Source: Dama dama (lineage: Eukaryota > Chordata > Mammalia > Artiodactyla > Cervidae). From it: a DNA stretch of 64,000 nt. The notes beneath the pieces are model-generated. The model made no database searches. It was not told the origin of the DNA and saw only the letters and a program-made list of their open reading frames with translations. Made by a program: the position numbers and the translations under genes. Of the stretch, positions 1-12,499 are shown one piece after another. Location: positions 73,346,001-73,410,000 of the forward strand of contig NC_083701.1 in assembly GCF_033118175.1 (NCBI RefSeq), written 5' to 3'. The stretch's first letter is position 1. Every line of letters begins with the position of its first letter.

Positions 1-452
1 GTAGGAGAGCTGCTTGTGAGTTCAGGGGTGGAAATTGCAATCCAGAAATTAGAAAAGTGCAGAAATTAGCTGCTAAAGCCACAGCTGGCCCTTAATTTCA
101 AAGCTGGAGGCTGGCAGTAGAATATAGATTCTGAAGAAGGCTTAAGAAGATCTGCTGATTCTGAAGAAATATGCTCTGGTCTTCTGCCAGATGACAACTT
201 CCTTTTAACTTTCAAATTGCCTGCAAAAGTCTTTCATTGGTGGAATTTAAATCGGAACCCTCCTGGCAGGGGAGTCTTACAAACAAGGTTCCCAGGCCTT
301 CAGACACCACAAAAACACGGAAGAGTGTATAAGGAACAGAAATGCTACTGATCACAAATAGACAATTCAGCACAGAGATTCAAGAAGAAATGAGTGCAAA
401 GAATGGTGAACACGTGGACGAACAGAAACAAACTCTGACACCATGAAACAAT

Positions 453-661
453 TGTGAGAGTGAAAGCGTTAGTCGCTCAGCCGTGTTCAACTCTTTACGA
501 CCCCAAGGACTGTAGCCCACCAGGCTCCTCTGTCCATGGGATTCTCCAGGCAAGAATACCGGAGTGGGTTGCCATGCCCTTCTCCAGGGGATCCTCCCGA
601 CCCAGGGATCGAACCTGGGTCTCCTGCACTTTAGGCTGATTCTTCACCATCTGAGCCACCA
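453..661 (-). mobile_element. Bov-tA SINE
   Basis: Full-length ruminant tRNA-derived SINE in reverse. The BovB-related tail (GTCGCTCAGCCGTG) is on the left and the tRNA-like head (GGGATCGAACCTGGGTCTCC, the B box) on the right. Confidence 0.93.
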
Positions 662-1575
662 GATTATAATTATAATAATGTCTAAACTGAAGGTAAAGAA
701 TGAGACGGAACTAAACTCTTCCCTCTACAGTAACATGAGTACATACAAAGAATTAAGAATTTGATCAATTTTAGAACTTCTTAATGAAACGCGTTAAAAT
801 ATATTTGAAAAACACTAATTTAATTAAAACATACACTAAACTTATATGATTTTAATATTATAAGATGACAGACAAGAGACAGAGAGAACGGTGAGTGATT
901 ACGTCAATTACAGATGAAATTGATGATTCCAGCTCCTTGATGGCTGAGTTTAAAATATGACTTTTTGTTTATTAATATTTTTTAAAAGTTCATTAGGTAT
1001 ATAGTATATTTGAACAACACAACTGACAAATTAAACATAAAAGAAATTTAGAGAACCCTTATATCCAGTAACTGAAGGATAAATGGTTAATTCAAGCTTA
1101 AATAGAACATTACAAAAATTCACAATATACTGCTGAGGTACACTTTAAAATCTCCCAGGAGCTCTTTAAAAATACAAATATCTGTGTGCTACTCCCAATG
1201 ATACTGATTTTACTGGTCTTGGGTGGGTCTTTAACATGTCTAAAAACTTTCTCAGGTAATTCCATGATCCATCCAGGGCAAAGAACCATTTCACTAGGAG
1301 TGACCATTTCTCAAGTCAAGACTTAATGTGAGACTTAATCGATTTTAAAGATTTCACATTGAATATATTTCTAACTACTATGCAGTAAAGTTAGAAGTTA
1401 ATTTTTAAGAAACTAAAATTTTGAAAAAATGTCACATAATAAGGGAAATTTAAAACACACTTTTAAGTGACCCTTGGGTCAACAAATAAATCATGAGTGA
1501 AACTAGAAAATATGTAGAAAGGAACAACAATGAAAATATTGCACACCAAACTTATAGAATAATAAAGATACTATC

Positions 1576-1765
1576 CCCAATGGATCAGCTGGTAAAGAAT
1601 CAACCTTCAGTGCAAGAGACACAAGTTCCATCCCTGGGTCAGGAAGACCCCCTGGAGAAGGAAATGGAAACCTACTCCAGTATTCTTGCCTGAAAAATTC
1701 CATGGAGAGAGGAGCTTGGAGGACTACAGTCCAAAGGATCACAAAGAGTTAAATATAACTGAGCA
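1576..1765 (+). mobile_element. Bov-tA SINE
   Basis: Forward copy from the tRNA-like head (GTAAAGAATCAACC) to the tail (CACAAAGAGTTAAATATAAC). It is more diverged than most copies and runs into an AC repeat. Confidence 0.85.
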
Positions 1766-1787
1766 ACACACACACACACACACACAC
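1766..1787 (+). repeat. (AC)11 microsatellite
   Basis: Pure AC run directly after a forward SINE tail, probably seeded by it. Confidence 0.95.
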
Positions 1788-1799
1788 TCCATAATTTAT

Positions 1800-1975
1800 T
1801 TAGTTGCTAAGTCATGTCCAACTATTTTATGACCACCAGGCTCCCCTGTCTATGAGATTATCCTGGCAAGACTAGTGGACTGGGTTGCCATTTCCTTCTC
1901 CAGTGGATCTTCCTGACTCAGGGATCCAACCAACATCTGTTTGGCAGGTGAATTTGTTACCACAGAGCCACCATG
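1800..1975 (-). mobile_element. Bov-tA SINE, diverged
   Basis: Reverse copy with recognisable AAGTCATGTCCAACT, CTTCTCCAGTGGATC and GAGCCACC blocks; slightly shortened. Confidence 0.85.
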
Positions 1976-2097
1976 TAATTAACTAACATAGAGTAAAACT
2001 ATTATGTCATGTAATCCCAGAAGTAAAACAATAACTCTGACACTCAGTATGGGGCAATTTAAAACTCCAGCTTGACCTCAAATAAAGTAATTAGTAG

Positions 2098-2145
2098 TAT
2101 ATATATACATATGTATATATATATATGTAATATAATATCCATATA
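2098..2145 (+). repeat. AT-rich simple repeat
   Basis: Alternating TA with few interruptions. It abuts the target site of the next SINE. Confidence 0.85.
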
Positions 2146-2154
2146 TTATGTATA

Positions 2155-2283
2155 GGAGAAGGCAATGGCAACCCACTCCAGTGTTCTTGCCTGGAGACTC
2201 CCAGGGATGGAGGAGCCTGGTAGGATGCTGTCTATGGGGTCACACAGAGTCGGACACGACTGAAGTGACTTAGCAGCAGCAGC
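2155..2283 (+). mobile_element. 5'-truncated Bov-tA SINE with target duplication
   Basis: Runs from GAGAAGGCAATGGC to the tail GACTTAGCAGCAGC. ATATTATGTATA flanks it at 2143-2154 and 2284-2295, a perfect 12-bp duplication that fixes both ends. Confidence 0.92.
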
Positions 2284-2307
2284 ATATTATGTATACATTT
2301 TTCATAT

Positions 2308-2991
2308 CAACATTCAGAAAACTAAGATCATGGCATCCGGTCCCATTACTTCATGGCAACTAGATGGGGAAACAATGGAAACAGTGAGAAACTTTATTTT
2401 GGGGGGGCTCCAAAATCACTGCTGATGGTGACTGCAGCAATGAAATTAAAAGACGCTTGCTCCTTGAAAGAAAAGCTCTGACCAACCTAGATAGCATATT
2501 AAAAAGCAGAGACATTACTTTGCCAACAAAGGTCAGTCTAGTCAAAGCTATGGTTTTTCCAGTAGTCATGTATGGATGTGAGAGTTGGACTATAAAGAAA
2601 GCTGAGCACCAAAGAATTGATGCTTTTGAGCTGTGGTGTTGGAGAAGACTCTTGAGAGTCCCTTGGACTGCAAGGATATCCAACCAGTCCATCCTAAAGG
2701 AGATCAGTCCTGGGTGTTCATTGGAAGGACTGATCCTGAAGCTGAAACTCCAATACTTTGTCTGTCTGATGTGAAGAACTGACTCACTTGAAAAGACCCT
2801 GATGTTAGGAAAGATTGAGGGCGAGCGGAGAAGGGGATGAGTGGGGATGAGGTGGTTGGATGGCATCACTGACTTGATGGACATGAGTGTGAGTAAGCTC
2901 CAGGAGTTGGTGGTGGACATGGAGGCCTGGTGTGCTGCGGTCCATGGGGTCACAAAGAGTCGGACACGACTGAGCGACTGAACTGAACTGA
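2308..2991 (+). mobile_element. BovB LINE, 3' part
   Basis: The last ~680 nt of BovB: end of the reverse-transcriptase ORF (residues like YGCESWTIKKAEH and LWCWRRLLRVPW are readable) and the GACTGAACTGAACTG tail. TTCATAT at 2301-2307 and 2992-2998 is a likely short target duplication. Frames are broken, so it is inactive. Confidence 0.92.
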
Positions 2992-3021
2992 TTCATATAC
3001 ATATAATAAATGTGTGTGTGT

Positions 3022-3147
3022 GTACTCAGTCGCTTCAGTCACATCCAACTCTTTGCAGCCCTATGGACTGTAGCCCACTATGCTTCTCTGTCCATGGGAT
3101 TCTCCAGGCAAGAATAGTGAAGTGGGTTGCCATTTCCTTCTCCAAAT
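3022..3147 (-). mobile_element. Bov-tA SINE, partial
   Basis: Tail half only in reverse (CAGTCGCTTCAGTCACATCC to CATTTCCTTCTCC), preceded by a short TG repeat. Confidence 0.88.
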
Positions 3148-5017
3148 AAATGTGTATATTTGGTGACATATTACCTGCTAGAGTCTACGTCTGTGCTTTC
3201 TACTCTTAAAAGTCATTAATACTGCTGCCAGAAATTAGATGTGGCATGTGAAGATGGAACAGACCAGTATCAGAAATAGCAAGAGCAATGTCCTGGTAGG
3301 CATCCAGACATGAGTCAGCACACAAAAGACAAATTTAAGAACATGCATAGTTGTCTTGAGAGAGATACAAGCCTACAGATGTGGTTTGTGGTCCTATTTA
3401 AATCACTTCAGTCTTTATCATGGATTAATATCACTCATTATCAGGCAAATCAGCTGCCTGTTGCCACAGAAAACCAGAGCAGACAGAACTTGTGTCTACC
3501 TTCTTTTTTTATTTGCCTTAGAACAAAGGAAATTAGACAAATTTTGTAATAATTTTTTCACCAAAATTATGATTTAAGAAAAAAATGAGTCTTCTTACCT
3601 AGTACAGTGAAGGAAAACATAGAATAATTAATGGATTGATTGAAAGTTTTTAAAAATTATGCAAGTAGACAAATTGAGATTACTACAAGGCAGGAGAATA
3701 TACCCATGAATAAAGCAGAGAATATGGAAACAAAAGAGTGAGCAGGATGGTAAGAGACAAGAGGAGGGGACACGGAAGTGAACTTGAGTGTTCCCAACTG
3801 CTCTTCCTCTCCACAAAGAGACAATCAAGCTGAGCACTGCCATATGGAAAAGCGAGGCCAGTGTTGTGAATATCATCTGACTTTTTCAAAAAAAGCCCAA
3901 AATGAATACTACCAAAATAAATTGAAATTCTTTTCAACTACAGGCCAAACAAAACACAGCTACCATCTCTGCGTTAAAAGGGTAGGCAAGTTCTAAACAA
4001 GCTCACTGTTAAAAAATATAATTCCACTATAAAGTTAGAGATGTGGTCCACAGGGAAAACATTCATTAATGCTGTTCCCAATGTGAAGCACATATAGAAG
4101 ACAGAATCAAGATGGTAAGAACATTTTGTGGCTTATAATTAATAAATTTGTGTGTTTCCTTTCAGTGTTCTTTTGCTATTTTTAGGACTTGGATTTATAT
4201 TGTAGTATTTTTAGATATTGTATTTAGATATTTTGGATATCCTTTGTCTGACATTATTTAATAAGCAGTCTTCCACGTGAACAGTAAGTTTTTGTAGCCA
4301 AACGCATTCTCTTTAATGCGTTTGTAATAGTCCAAATGTGCATCAATAGCAAGAGTCTAGAAAAAAGGTTTTGTTGATTTATTTGAAAGTTCATTGACTG
4401 ATGAAAGTTTGAAGAGCTGGTAAAAACAGGTAAAATGGAAGCTCCCTATTGTGAGAGAGTAACTAGATGACTCATTGAGTTTTTTAAAATCTTTATCACC
4501 TTGGGAAGAAGAAAATGATGGATCTGCCACGGACGGACATCAGTAGGAGACAAGAAAATGCTGAGACCAAGGACCAGATATGGAGAAGGGAGTGCCTCTC
4601 TACCTGCTAACAGCAGCAGACAAAAGAGGGGAATGACCTGAGAAAGAAAAAAAAAGATATTTCCACCTAGTGAGGGACAATTTCAGTCACGGGGAACAGA
4701 AAAACTGGCACAGTGACTAGCAGCATGTAGATTCTCAAAAAGCAGCAAAGATGCTATATAGATAAGCTGAGGGAGCAACCCCATAAGCAACCTAAAAGAT
4801 AAGCAAGTTAGCCTGTGGGGGTCAGGATGGGAAACAGAGGCTATCAGAGATACCTATACTTTTTCCTACCTTTTTGAGCAAGGAAGGGACTTGAATGTTT
4901 CAGCAAGTCAGCAAAGGTAAGCGAAATCACTTAGCTGTTAGAGCGGGGCAGTTATCAGAGGGGTTGACGATTTTATGTCAGATGTTTAGCCCAGGGTCTG
5001 GCACCTAACTATATGCA
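3148..5017. other. No recognisable feature
   Basis: A+T-rich DNA without a repeat family or exon that I can name. Open frames here are short and lack codon structure. Confidence 0.5.
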
Positions 5018-5084
5018 GAGGAGGGCAGGCTACAGTCCAGGGGATCGCAAAGAGTCGGACATGAATGAGCAACTAACACTTTCA
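5018..5084 (+). mobile_element. Bov-tA/BovB tail fragment
   Basis: About 67 nt of the SINE tail (GGCAGGCTACAGTCCAGGG to GAGCAACTAACACTTTC). Confidence 0.8.
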
Positions 5085-5188
5085 TAGGCACTTAAAGATA
5101 ACTGCTTTGGGAATAAGACATCATGTATTTATTCTACTCCAAGTAGATTTCCAGAAATCTAAATCTAAAAAAAAAAAGAAAGAAAGAA

Positions 5189-5381
5189 AGTGAAAGTGTT
5201 AGTTGCTCAGTCGTATCTGACTCTTTGTGACCCCATGAACTGTACCTTTGTCCACGGATTTCTCCAGGCCTGGAGTGGGTAGCCATTCCCTTCTCCAGGG
5301 GATCTTCCTGGCCTAGGGATCAAACCTGGGTCTCCTGCAATGCAGGCAGATTCCGTACCATCTGAGCCACCGGGGAAGCCC
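5189..5381 (-). mobile_element. Bov-tA SINE
   Basis: Reverse copy, near full length, ending CCACCGGGGAAGCCC. A short AAAG repeat lies at its tail side (5161-5188). Confidence 0.93.
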
Positions 5382-5403
5382 AGAAATCACAAAGTGACCC
5401 ATG

Positions 5404-5596
5404 TGTGCGCGTGCTAAGTCACGTCAGTCGTGTCCCACTCTCTGCCACCCTGTGGACCATAACCCGCCAGGCTCCTCCGTCCATGGGATTCTCCAGGCAA
5501 GAATACTGGAGGGGGTTGCCGTGCCCTCCTCCAGGGGATCTTCCCGACCCAGGGATTGAGCCTGTGTCTCTTACCCAGCTGCATTGGCAGGTGGGT
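5404..5596 (-). mobile_element. Bov-tA SINE
   Basis: Second reverse copy 22 nt after the previous one. It lacks the last part of the tRNA-like head. Confidence 0.92.
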
Positions 5597-5885
5597 AAGA
5601 CATAAGACATATATTTTTAAAGATTCTGATGGAAATTTTATCAATACATATAATTTAAGGCTTAAATACTGTTGTCATTTTAAGTATAGGAATCTTTTCA
5701 ACTATGGCTATTTTCACCAGTCATGATCTATCCCAACCGTTTTTCTTTTATGCAGCAGGTAATGTTTTCATTTATTGTTACTGCCTTCCAGCATACCATT
5801 GTATCTGGTCAATTTGTTATGTAATGTGGTAAGACAAATCTGAAAGCTTAAATCTCTAATAATCTTACACCAATAAAAGTGTGCT

Positions 5886-6091
5886 AGGGTTAGTAGTTCA
5901 GTCATGTCTAGCTCTTTGCAACCCCATGGACCGTAGCCCGCCAGGCTCCTCTGTCCATGGATTTCTCCAGGCAAGAATCCTGGAGTGGGTAGCCATTCCC
6001 TTCTCCAGGGATCTTCCCAACCCAGGGATCGAACCTGGGTCTCCTGCATCACAGGCAGATTCTTTACCATCTGAGCTACCAGAGAAGCCCA
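5886..6091 (-). mobile_element. Bov-tA SINE
   Basis: Full-length reverse copy ending GAGCTACCAGAGAAGCCC. Confidence 0.94.
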
Positions 6092-7149
6092 TGCCAATAA
6101 ACGTTCACCCTATTTCTGTTGAGATAAGAGATAGTCTCTCAACCAGTTTGTGCACCAACCACCAGCTAGGTAAATCACTTCCACCTAGCCTGCTGGTTCA
6201 TTTCATCCTAAGTGTCCACATGCAATTGTTCACCAGAGGTCTTATCTGGGCATCCAGCGCACAACAAGAGGCCTGTCTGAGCCCAGCCAAGCCCTGGCCA
6301 TGCAAGACATTGACAGACAGTAGAGAAACAGCCGTACAAAAAGGAAAAAGCAGCAAAGGGACAAGTCAACAACACAGGAGCAATCAGGAGAGATGTTCCA
6401 CACGCAGCCACCATCCAGTGTAACACACGTCTAGGTCTGGACCCTTTGAATCAGTCTTTGCTCCTATTAGAGTGGATGGGCTGAGCACACCATGTTTCAA
6501 GGAGGCTCCTTCAGGAGGGCTCACCCCCCTCACTACTCAGGATACTCCTCTGGCAGTGTTCCATTTCTCTTCTGCAACATCTAACCTCTGCTTCCCTGTT
6601 GGGTCACTTCTGTACATTTCTAAGCATATAATCATGTTGCAGCATTTCTCACATTTAAACAAAGCAACAGAATGCCTCCTTTAATTCCCAATGAGCATCA
6701 GCTATTGTCCTATTTGTCTGCTCCTCTTTAAAGTAAATCTCCTCAAACCAATTACTGGTATTCACTTTTTCTACTTCCCAGCCTCTCATGTCTTCCTGAA
6801 TCTGTTTCAACCAGGATTTTATTCCTTCATTCCACCAAGGTTTTTTCCCCTACTTTTAGGGATGTTTTTACTGGTTTTGTCCACTTTTATCAGTCAAGAA
6901 TGTCCCCTATGCTCCGGGAGCCAATGGGCAGAATCACTTTTGTTCCTTTCCGCTCAGCAGCAGCAGCCCAGGGTTGACCTCTCACTTGTCCTTGAAACAC
7001 TCTCTTCATCCCAGATGCCTCACTCTGACTGATGCCTGACCTCCTTGGACATTCTCACCGCTGTTCATTGGTGATTAGGGTCTCCCTAAACTTGGAAGGC
7101 ACCAAGCATGATCTGCAGACCCCTCCTCTGCCCTTGCTAAATTCTTTGA
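6092..7149. other. Unassigned, probably old LINE-derived
   Basis: Pyrimidine-rich text that grades into the L2 copy to the right. I cannot name a family with confidence before about 7150. Confidence 0.35.
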
Positions 7150-8001
7150 GTGCATAATTTTATCTGGCTCTATGGTTTTAATCCACATTGATACCCTGAT
7201 GAGTCCCGAATTTGTATCTCCAATCTGTCTCTCTCCCTGAGACCTGGGTTTCACATACCAATTGCCTACTTAATATCTCCACTGTCATGTCTATTAGACA
7301 TGTCCAAAACCAACTCTTAACTTCCCTGTCTTCCTGCAGATCTTTTCCTCTTACAGTCTTCCCCTTCTTGGTACAAGGCACCTTCATTCTTCCCTTTGCT
7401 CAAGCCAAAAACATCACCCTATTTTTTCTCTTATAAAGTCCAGCCAAGGCAATAACACATTCTGTTGGCTATTCCTTTGAGACCTGGTCAGAATCTTGCC
7501 ATACCTCGGCATCTCACATGTAGCTGTTGCAATATCAGCCCAACCATCACCTGGCTTGCACGGTTCGTCCCTGTAATCTATGCTCAACAGAAAGCCTGGC
7601 CGACTGAGTTGAAATGCAAGTCACCCCTTTCTCCTCCAGACTCTCCAGTGGCTTCTCGCTTCATTCAGAGTGAAAGCTGCAGTGCTCACGGTGGCCCAGA
7701 GGGCCCTGCATTCCCCTCTCCCCCAGCCTCACCCCTGCTTCTCTGCCCTTAGCCCCCAGCACGTTCACTCCCTCACTCCGACCCCACCATCCTGCAACAG
7801 GCTTCCCTCACATCTCCACACAGATTCCCCCCTCAGTGTCACCTCGTCCATTGAAGGGACCTTCCCTGACCACCTGATAGGAAATAGCAGTTCCTTTCAC
7901 TTCTCCCATGCCCTTACCCTGATTTCTTTTTCTCTGTAGCATTTATCATCACCTCACATAGTCTATATTTTTTAAATGTCTATATCACCATCCACCTAGT
8001 G
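7150..8001 (+). mobile_element. L2 LINE, left part
   Basis: Matches the L2 3' half as I remember it: the CTCTCCAGTGGCTTCTCGCTT block, the CCTTCCCTGACCACCTGATA block and the GCATTTATCATCACC block in the right order. It is cut by a BovB at about 8002 and resumes at 8585. Confidence 0.72.
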
Positions 8002-8584
8002 GATGGTGATTGCAGCCATGAAATTAAAAGATTCTTACTCCTTGGAAGGAAAGTTATGACCAACCTAGATATCATATTAAAAAGCTGAATTACTTTGTCA
8101 ACAAAGGTCCATCTAGTCAAGGCTATGGTTTTTCCAGTGGTCATGTATAGATGTGAGAGTTGAACTATAAAGAAAGCTGAGTGCTGAAGAATTGATGCTT
8201 TTGAACTGTGATGTTGCAGAAGACTCTTGAGGGTCCCTTGGACTGCAAGGAGATCCAACCAGTCCATCTTAGAGGAGATCAGTCTTGGATGTTCATTGGA
8301 AGGACTGATGCTGAAGCTGAAACTCCAATACTTTGGCCACCTGATGCGAAGAGCTGACTCATTAGAAAAGACCCTGATGCTGGGAAAGATTGAGGGCAGG
8401 AGGAGAAGGGGATGACAGAGGTTGAGATGGCTGGATGGCATCACCAACTCAATGGACGTGGATTTGAGTAAACTCCAGGAGCTGGTGATAGACAGGGAGG
8501 CCTGGCATGCCGCGGTTCATGGGGTCACAAAGAGTCAGACACGACTGAGCGACTGAACTGAACTGAACTGAACTGAACTGAACT
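8002..8584 (+). mobile_element. BovB LINE 3' part inside L2
   Basis: Starts GGATGGTGATTGCAGCC within the BovB ORF and ends in a (GAACT)n tail. Left flank CCACCTAGT and right flank CCCTACTAG resemble the same L2 stretch and are probably the two diverged copies of the target site. Confidence 0.92.
8543..8584 (+). repeat. (GAACT)n expansion of a BovB tail
   Basis: Seven or so tandem AACTG units at the 3' end of the BovB copy, more than the two or three usual elsewhere in this window. Confidence 0.9.
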
Positions 8585-8722
8585 CCCTACTAGAAAGTAA
8601 AACATCTGAGGGAAGGATTTCATTATGCTTATTTCTATATTCCTGTATTCCCAGTGTCCAGAAGACTCCTGGCATATAGTAGGCTTACAATAAACCAATG
8701 AATGACTAATTGAATGATTGAA
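8585..8722 (+). mobile_element. L2 LINE, 3' end
   Basis: Continues the L2 at 7150-8001: CTAGAAAGTAAAACATCTGAGG, CCCAGTGTCCAGAAG, CATATAGTAGGC, then the TGAATGA tail. Confidence 0.72.
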
Positions 8723-9955
8723 TGACATCCCCAAATTATATAAAACTGGAGGGATAATAATGTTTTCCCCATATTTACTTCATTCTGAAATTTAAACCAT
8801 TGCCAAGTTAATTTCTCTTAAGCAACTGTACATTTTCCTCCATTAATATATTTGATCAAGCTCCATGTCTGATTTCACAACATTTTTATCACAAAATACC
8901 ACCAAGTCTTTTCCATTGGCTCAGAGCAAATTCACAGTTTAATGTGCTTTTAAGCCATTTGGGGTCAAAAACAAAATTGGACTCATGCTTTAACTGATTC
9001 CACAAGTATAAGCAGGAGTCATGCATTTGATTTCCTCTCTACAATTGTTGGTTTTAACTACAATCATTATAATGACTCAGATTTGGAGAAAGCACTGTAA
9101 TCAGGAGGTGACTGCTTTCGATATTCACCTCCAGAGTCTAGGACATGAGTTAAGACTGCAGTGAAAGGAAAACAGTGGTTACAGTCTGGACTTCAGTAGG
9201 CATCTGTCCTTGTAATGAGAGCACCAAGCGATTGGATAGAGGAGGTTTCCTTCTCAGGGCAAAGCGAACCGGAGAAAAGCGTGGCAGGCACATGCAAGGG
9301 ATCTCGAGGCTGTTGCACTTTTCCCCACTTGGAGCTCGACGTGGTGCTTTCCCCACACTAATGAGCAATGCATTTACTCACATGTTTTTAAAATTAGAAT
9401 CAGAGGGTATTTTTTAAAGTAATGAATGTTTTGCTTAAACCGTACCAACATGTGTTTTGAAAGGAACTGGAAATGTAACATATGGTTCACGTAGACTGAA
9501 ATAGGCCTTGTTGAGACATTAATCTGAGGGGAAGAGGGGCTCTTTGCCTAGCCGTCCCCCTTGGGCACAGCAATCTCTACTCAATCACCAGCGATTCTTC
9601 TTAGATCAGATATTTGGTTTTAATGGGACCTGACAAAGTACTTCACCCTCAACTTTTAAAGGCAATTTTGGAAAGACTTACTGAGGAATGTAAACTACAG
9701 TATGGAAGAAACTGTGTTCTGATTAACAGGCAATTTAAACAAGCAACTACCATTAAATTACCATACTTAGCTCACTCCTGGTAGAGGACCTCAATAAAGA
9801 AAGTTCTGAAGTTAACAACCCTTGCTCATCAATAACTCCGTGAAAATTTAGCCGGGTGTAATAAGTTTCTGTCTTGGTCTCCAGCTCAGCATCTGGTTCC
9901 GCCTCATCCCTGTTCTATGTCTCACTGTGTCTGCAGCATTTGGGCCAACTGCATT
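8723..9955. other. Non-repetitive stretch
   Basis: No repeat family recognised. 9195-9360 is mildly CpG-containing, and 9400-9800 looks unique. Could hold conserved non-coding sequence, but nothing in the text proves it. Confidence 0.4.
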
Positions 9956-10705
9956 GTTGTCGTTCACTTGCTCCGTTGTGTCTGACTCTTTGTGACCCCA
10001 TGGGCTGCAGCATGCCAGGCTTCCCTGTCTTTCACCGGTCCCCAGAGCTTGCTCAAACTCATGTCCATCCCATTGGTGATGCCATCCAACCATCTCATTC
10101 TCTGTCGTCCCCTTCTTCTCCCACCTTCAATCTTTCGCAGCATCAGGGTCTTTTTCAATGAGTCAGTTCTTCACACCAGGTGGTCAAAGTACTGGAGTTT
10201 CAGCTTCAGCATCAGCCCTTCCAATGAATATTCAGGACTGATTTCCTTTAGGATGGACTGGTTGGATATCCTTGCAGTCCACAGAACTCTTAAGAATCTT
10301 CTCCAACACCACAGTTCAAAAGCATCAATTCTTCGGCACTCAGCTTTCTTTATGGTCCAACTCTCACATCCATACATGACTACTGAAAAAACCATAGCTT
10401 TGACTAGACGGACCTTTGTCGACAAAGTAACGTCTCTGCTTTTTAACATGCTGTCTAGGTTTGTCATAGCGTTTCTTCCAAGGAGCAAGTATCTTTTAAT
10501 TTCATGGCTACAGTCACCAACTTCAGTGATTTTGGAGCCCAAGAAAAGAAAGTCTGTCACTGTTTTCATTGTTTCCCCATCTATTTCCCATGAAGTGATG
10601 GGATTGGATGTCATGATCTTAGTTTATTGAATGTCGAGTTTTAAGCCAGCTTTTTCCCTCTCCTCTTTCACCTTCATCAAGAGGCTCTTTAGTTCCTTGG
10701 GATCA
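9956..10705 (-). mobile_element. BovB LINE 3' part
   Basis: About 750 nt in reverse, from the 3' tip (TCCGTTGTGTCTGACTC) into the RT ORF. The longest broken frame reads WTIKKAECRRIDAFELWCW on the minus strand. Confidence 0.93.
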
Positions 10706-10924
10706 GCTCCCTGCACTGGGACAAACATAAATTTAGCAGGCCTAGTAATGAAGCATCTCACTGCCCACTGGTGCCTAAGCCTCAGGTGCCATATGTAAAC
10801 CATCAGCAGCTTCATCCCAGAAGCTCCGGCTGTAGTTTTCTCTGGATCCACACACGCTCATGTCAGCTATGTCCTTGTGTTTGGATCTGATGCTCTCTTC
10901 TGCTTGCAACCAGAGGAGGTTTTC

Positions 10925-11080
10925 CACTTTTAAGGGCTCATGGGATTAGACTGGACCCACTCAAATAATCTCCCATTTTAAAGCCTATAAACTGCAAAGT
11001 TCCTTTTGCCATTAACATAACAAATTCCCAGGTTCCAGAGATGAGAGCGTGGACTTCTCTGGAATGGTCACCTTTTCTTT
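10925..11080 (-). repeat. Old LTR-like interspersed repeat fragment
   Basis: GATTAGACTGGACCCACTC, AATCTCCCATTTTAAAG and ATAACAAATTCCCAGG match an ancient MaLR/ERVL-type repeat that I recall but cannot name exactly. Confidence 0.45.
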
Positions 11081-11534
11081 TACTCAAGTTTACAGGCCCA
11101 AGCATAATTTTGACAGGTAAATACAGTAAAAGATTGAGCAAAAATTAAACAATGACAATGAAAAGTTTCCAAGATTTGAGTTTTAATTGGCCAAAGAAAA
11201 AAGCTGCCTACTCACTGACAGAAATACATATGAGAATTCCACTCAAAATGAAATACTGGCAAACAGCTTCAGAAGATAATTAGAATTCCTAGGCAATTTC
11301 CTTCTTCCAAGATGCTTTTTGAGAGGTGTGGGGAGGGGTTTATCATCTCTGGATAGCTTTAAATACTTAGACATGGGCTAATTTAAATTAATTCCAGATA
11401 TAATTTTAACTCTAATCTGTCCTTAAATGTAGCTGCTGATACCACATTTCCAGTTCCTGGGATGCTAGTGACCCCGGAATGAAGGAGATCTACTATCCTC
11501 TGTCATTTGCTCATACAGATGATCCCCCAGATTT

Positions 11535-11550
11535 AAAAAAAAAAAAAAAA
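11535..11550 (+). repeat. Poly(A) run
   Basis: 16 A residues with no recognised element attached. Confidence 0.9.
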
Positions 11551-11787
11551 TCAGTGTTTTGGAAGTCCTAAAGAATTTTTTCATTGTAACAATGTTAAAA
11601 GTAACAGATGCCAAAGTAGATCTACAGAATTCAATTTAGATTATCATTTGCTTAAGACCAGTACTACTTGAAAGGACTATAGAACTAATTGTGAGAAACT
11701 GTATTTCGAGTTTCACCTTGGAACCCATCACTGCTATGGGTTCAGAGCTCCTGTCTCAACTCCTGAGGTGGACTGAACCCCTGAGAG

Positions 11788-12141
11788 CAGAGGTCCCCAA
11801 CCCCCAGGCCTCAGATTGGTACGGGTCCGTGGTCTGCTAGGCAAGGCGCTGCCCAGCAGGAGGAGAGCAGAGCTTCCTTCCTCTGTGCTGACAGCCGCTC
11901 CCTGTGACTCGCATGATGGCCTGAGCTCTCTGCCTCTTAGAGCAGCGGGTGCATTCGAGTCTTACAGGAGCAAGAACCCTGACTCTAAAGTCAAGACGGA
12001 CTATCTGAGACGGCCACAAAATAAAGTGCACAATAAATGCAATCCACGTGAATCATCCCCAAACCATCCTCCCCCCTGGTCCACGGGAAAACTGTTTTCC
12101 ACGAAACCGATCCCTGGTGTCAGAAAGACTGGGGACCCCTG
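11788..12141. mobile_element. hAT-Charlie non-autonomous element (MER1-like)
   Basis: Begins CAGAGGTCCCCAACCCCC and ends GACTGGGGACCCCTG, the inverted ends of MER1-type elements. Inside, GGTACGGGTCCGTGG and TTTTCCACGAAACCGATCCC also fit. Flanking 8-mers CCTGAGAG and ACCCAGAG agree at only 5 of 8, so the target duplication is decayed. Confidence 0.8.
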
Positions 12142-12499
12142 ACCCAGAGAGGAGCCTCCAGGTCTCTGATGAGGTTCCAAAGCCCAGGCAGAAAGTCCTT
12201 CAGAGCACTGTCTACAAGAAAGTGGCAAAAGCAGCAAGGGTTTTGGCTTTTGAGAGTGAGACAGAACTTCCCACCCAGGCAGCCGCAAATAAGTCTAATT
12301 TCTAGTGATTCACACTTTCCTTGTTTTCTCTGCAAACACGTTACACTGACTTCAATCAGCGCTTGATGGCCACGTTTTCAGTATCCCTGGTTTACAATAT
12401 AGGAAAATGTAACCCGACGGATCTCTCTTCCCCTCTATCTCCATCATTAAAGCACAGTCCTTTAGGAAATTTGCAGTCAGTTTTGACTGCCAGGAACAA

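Noticed and set aside
453..661. tRNA gene in the SINE heads
   Set aside because: Bov-tA heads keep A- and B-box-like text because they are tRNA-derived, but they do not fold as complete tRNAs and recur as SINEs.
2098..2145. CRISPR-like array or satellite
   Set aside because: Tandem AT, AC and CTG runs are ordinary microsatellites. No direct repeats with unique spacers are present in the window.
2360..2953. Long minus-strand open frame (197 codons) and similar frames at 10171, 9992 and 7980
   Set aside because: They read through BovB copies, several on the antisense strand. The recurring peptides come from the repeat, not from host genes.
5881..6423. 180-codon + strand open frame
   Set aside because: Its first third is antisense Bov-tA SINE. 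The rest has no recognisable protein and no splice or promoter support.
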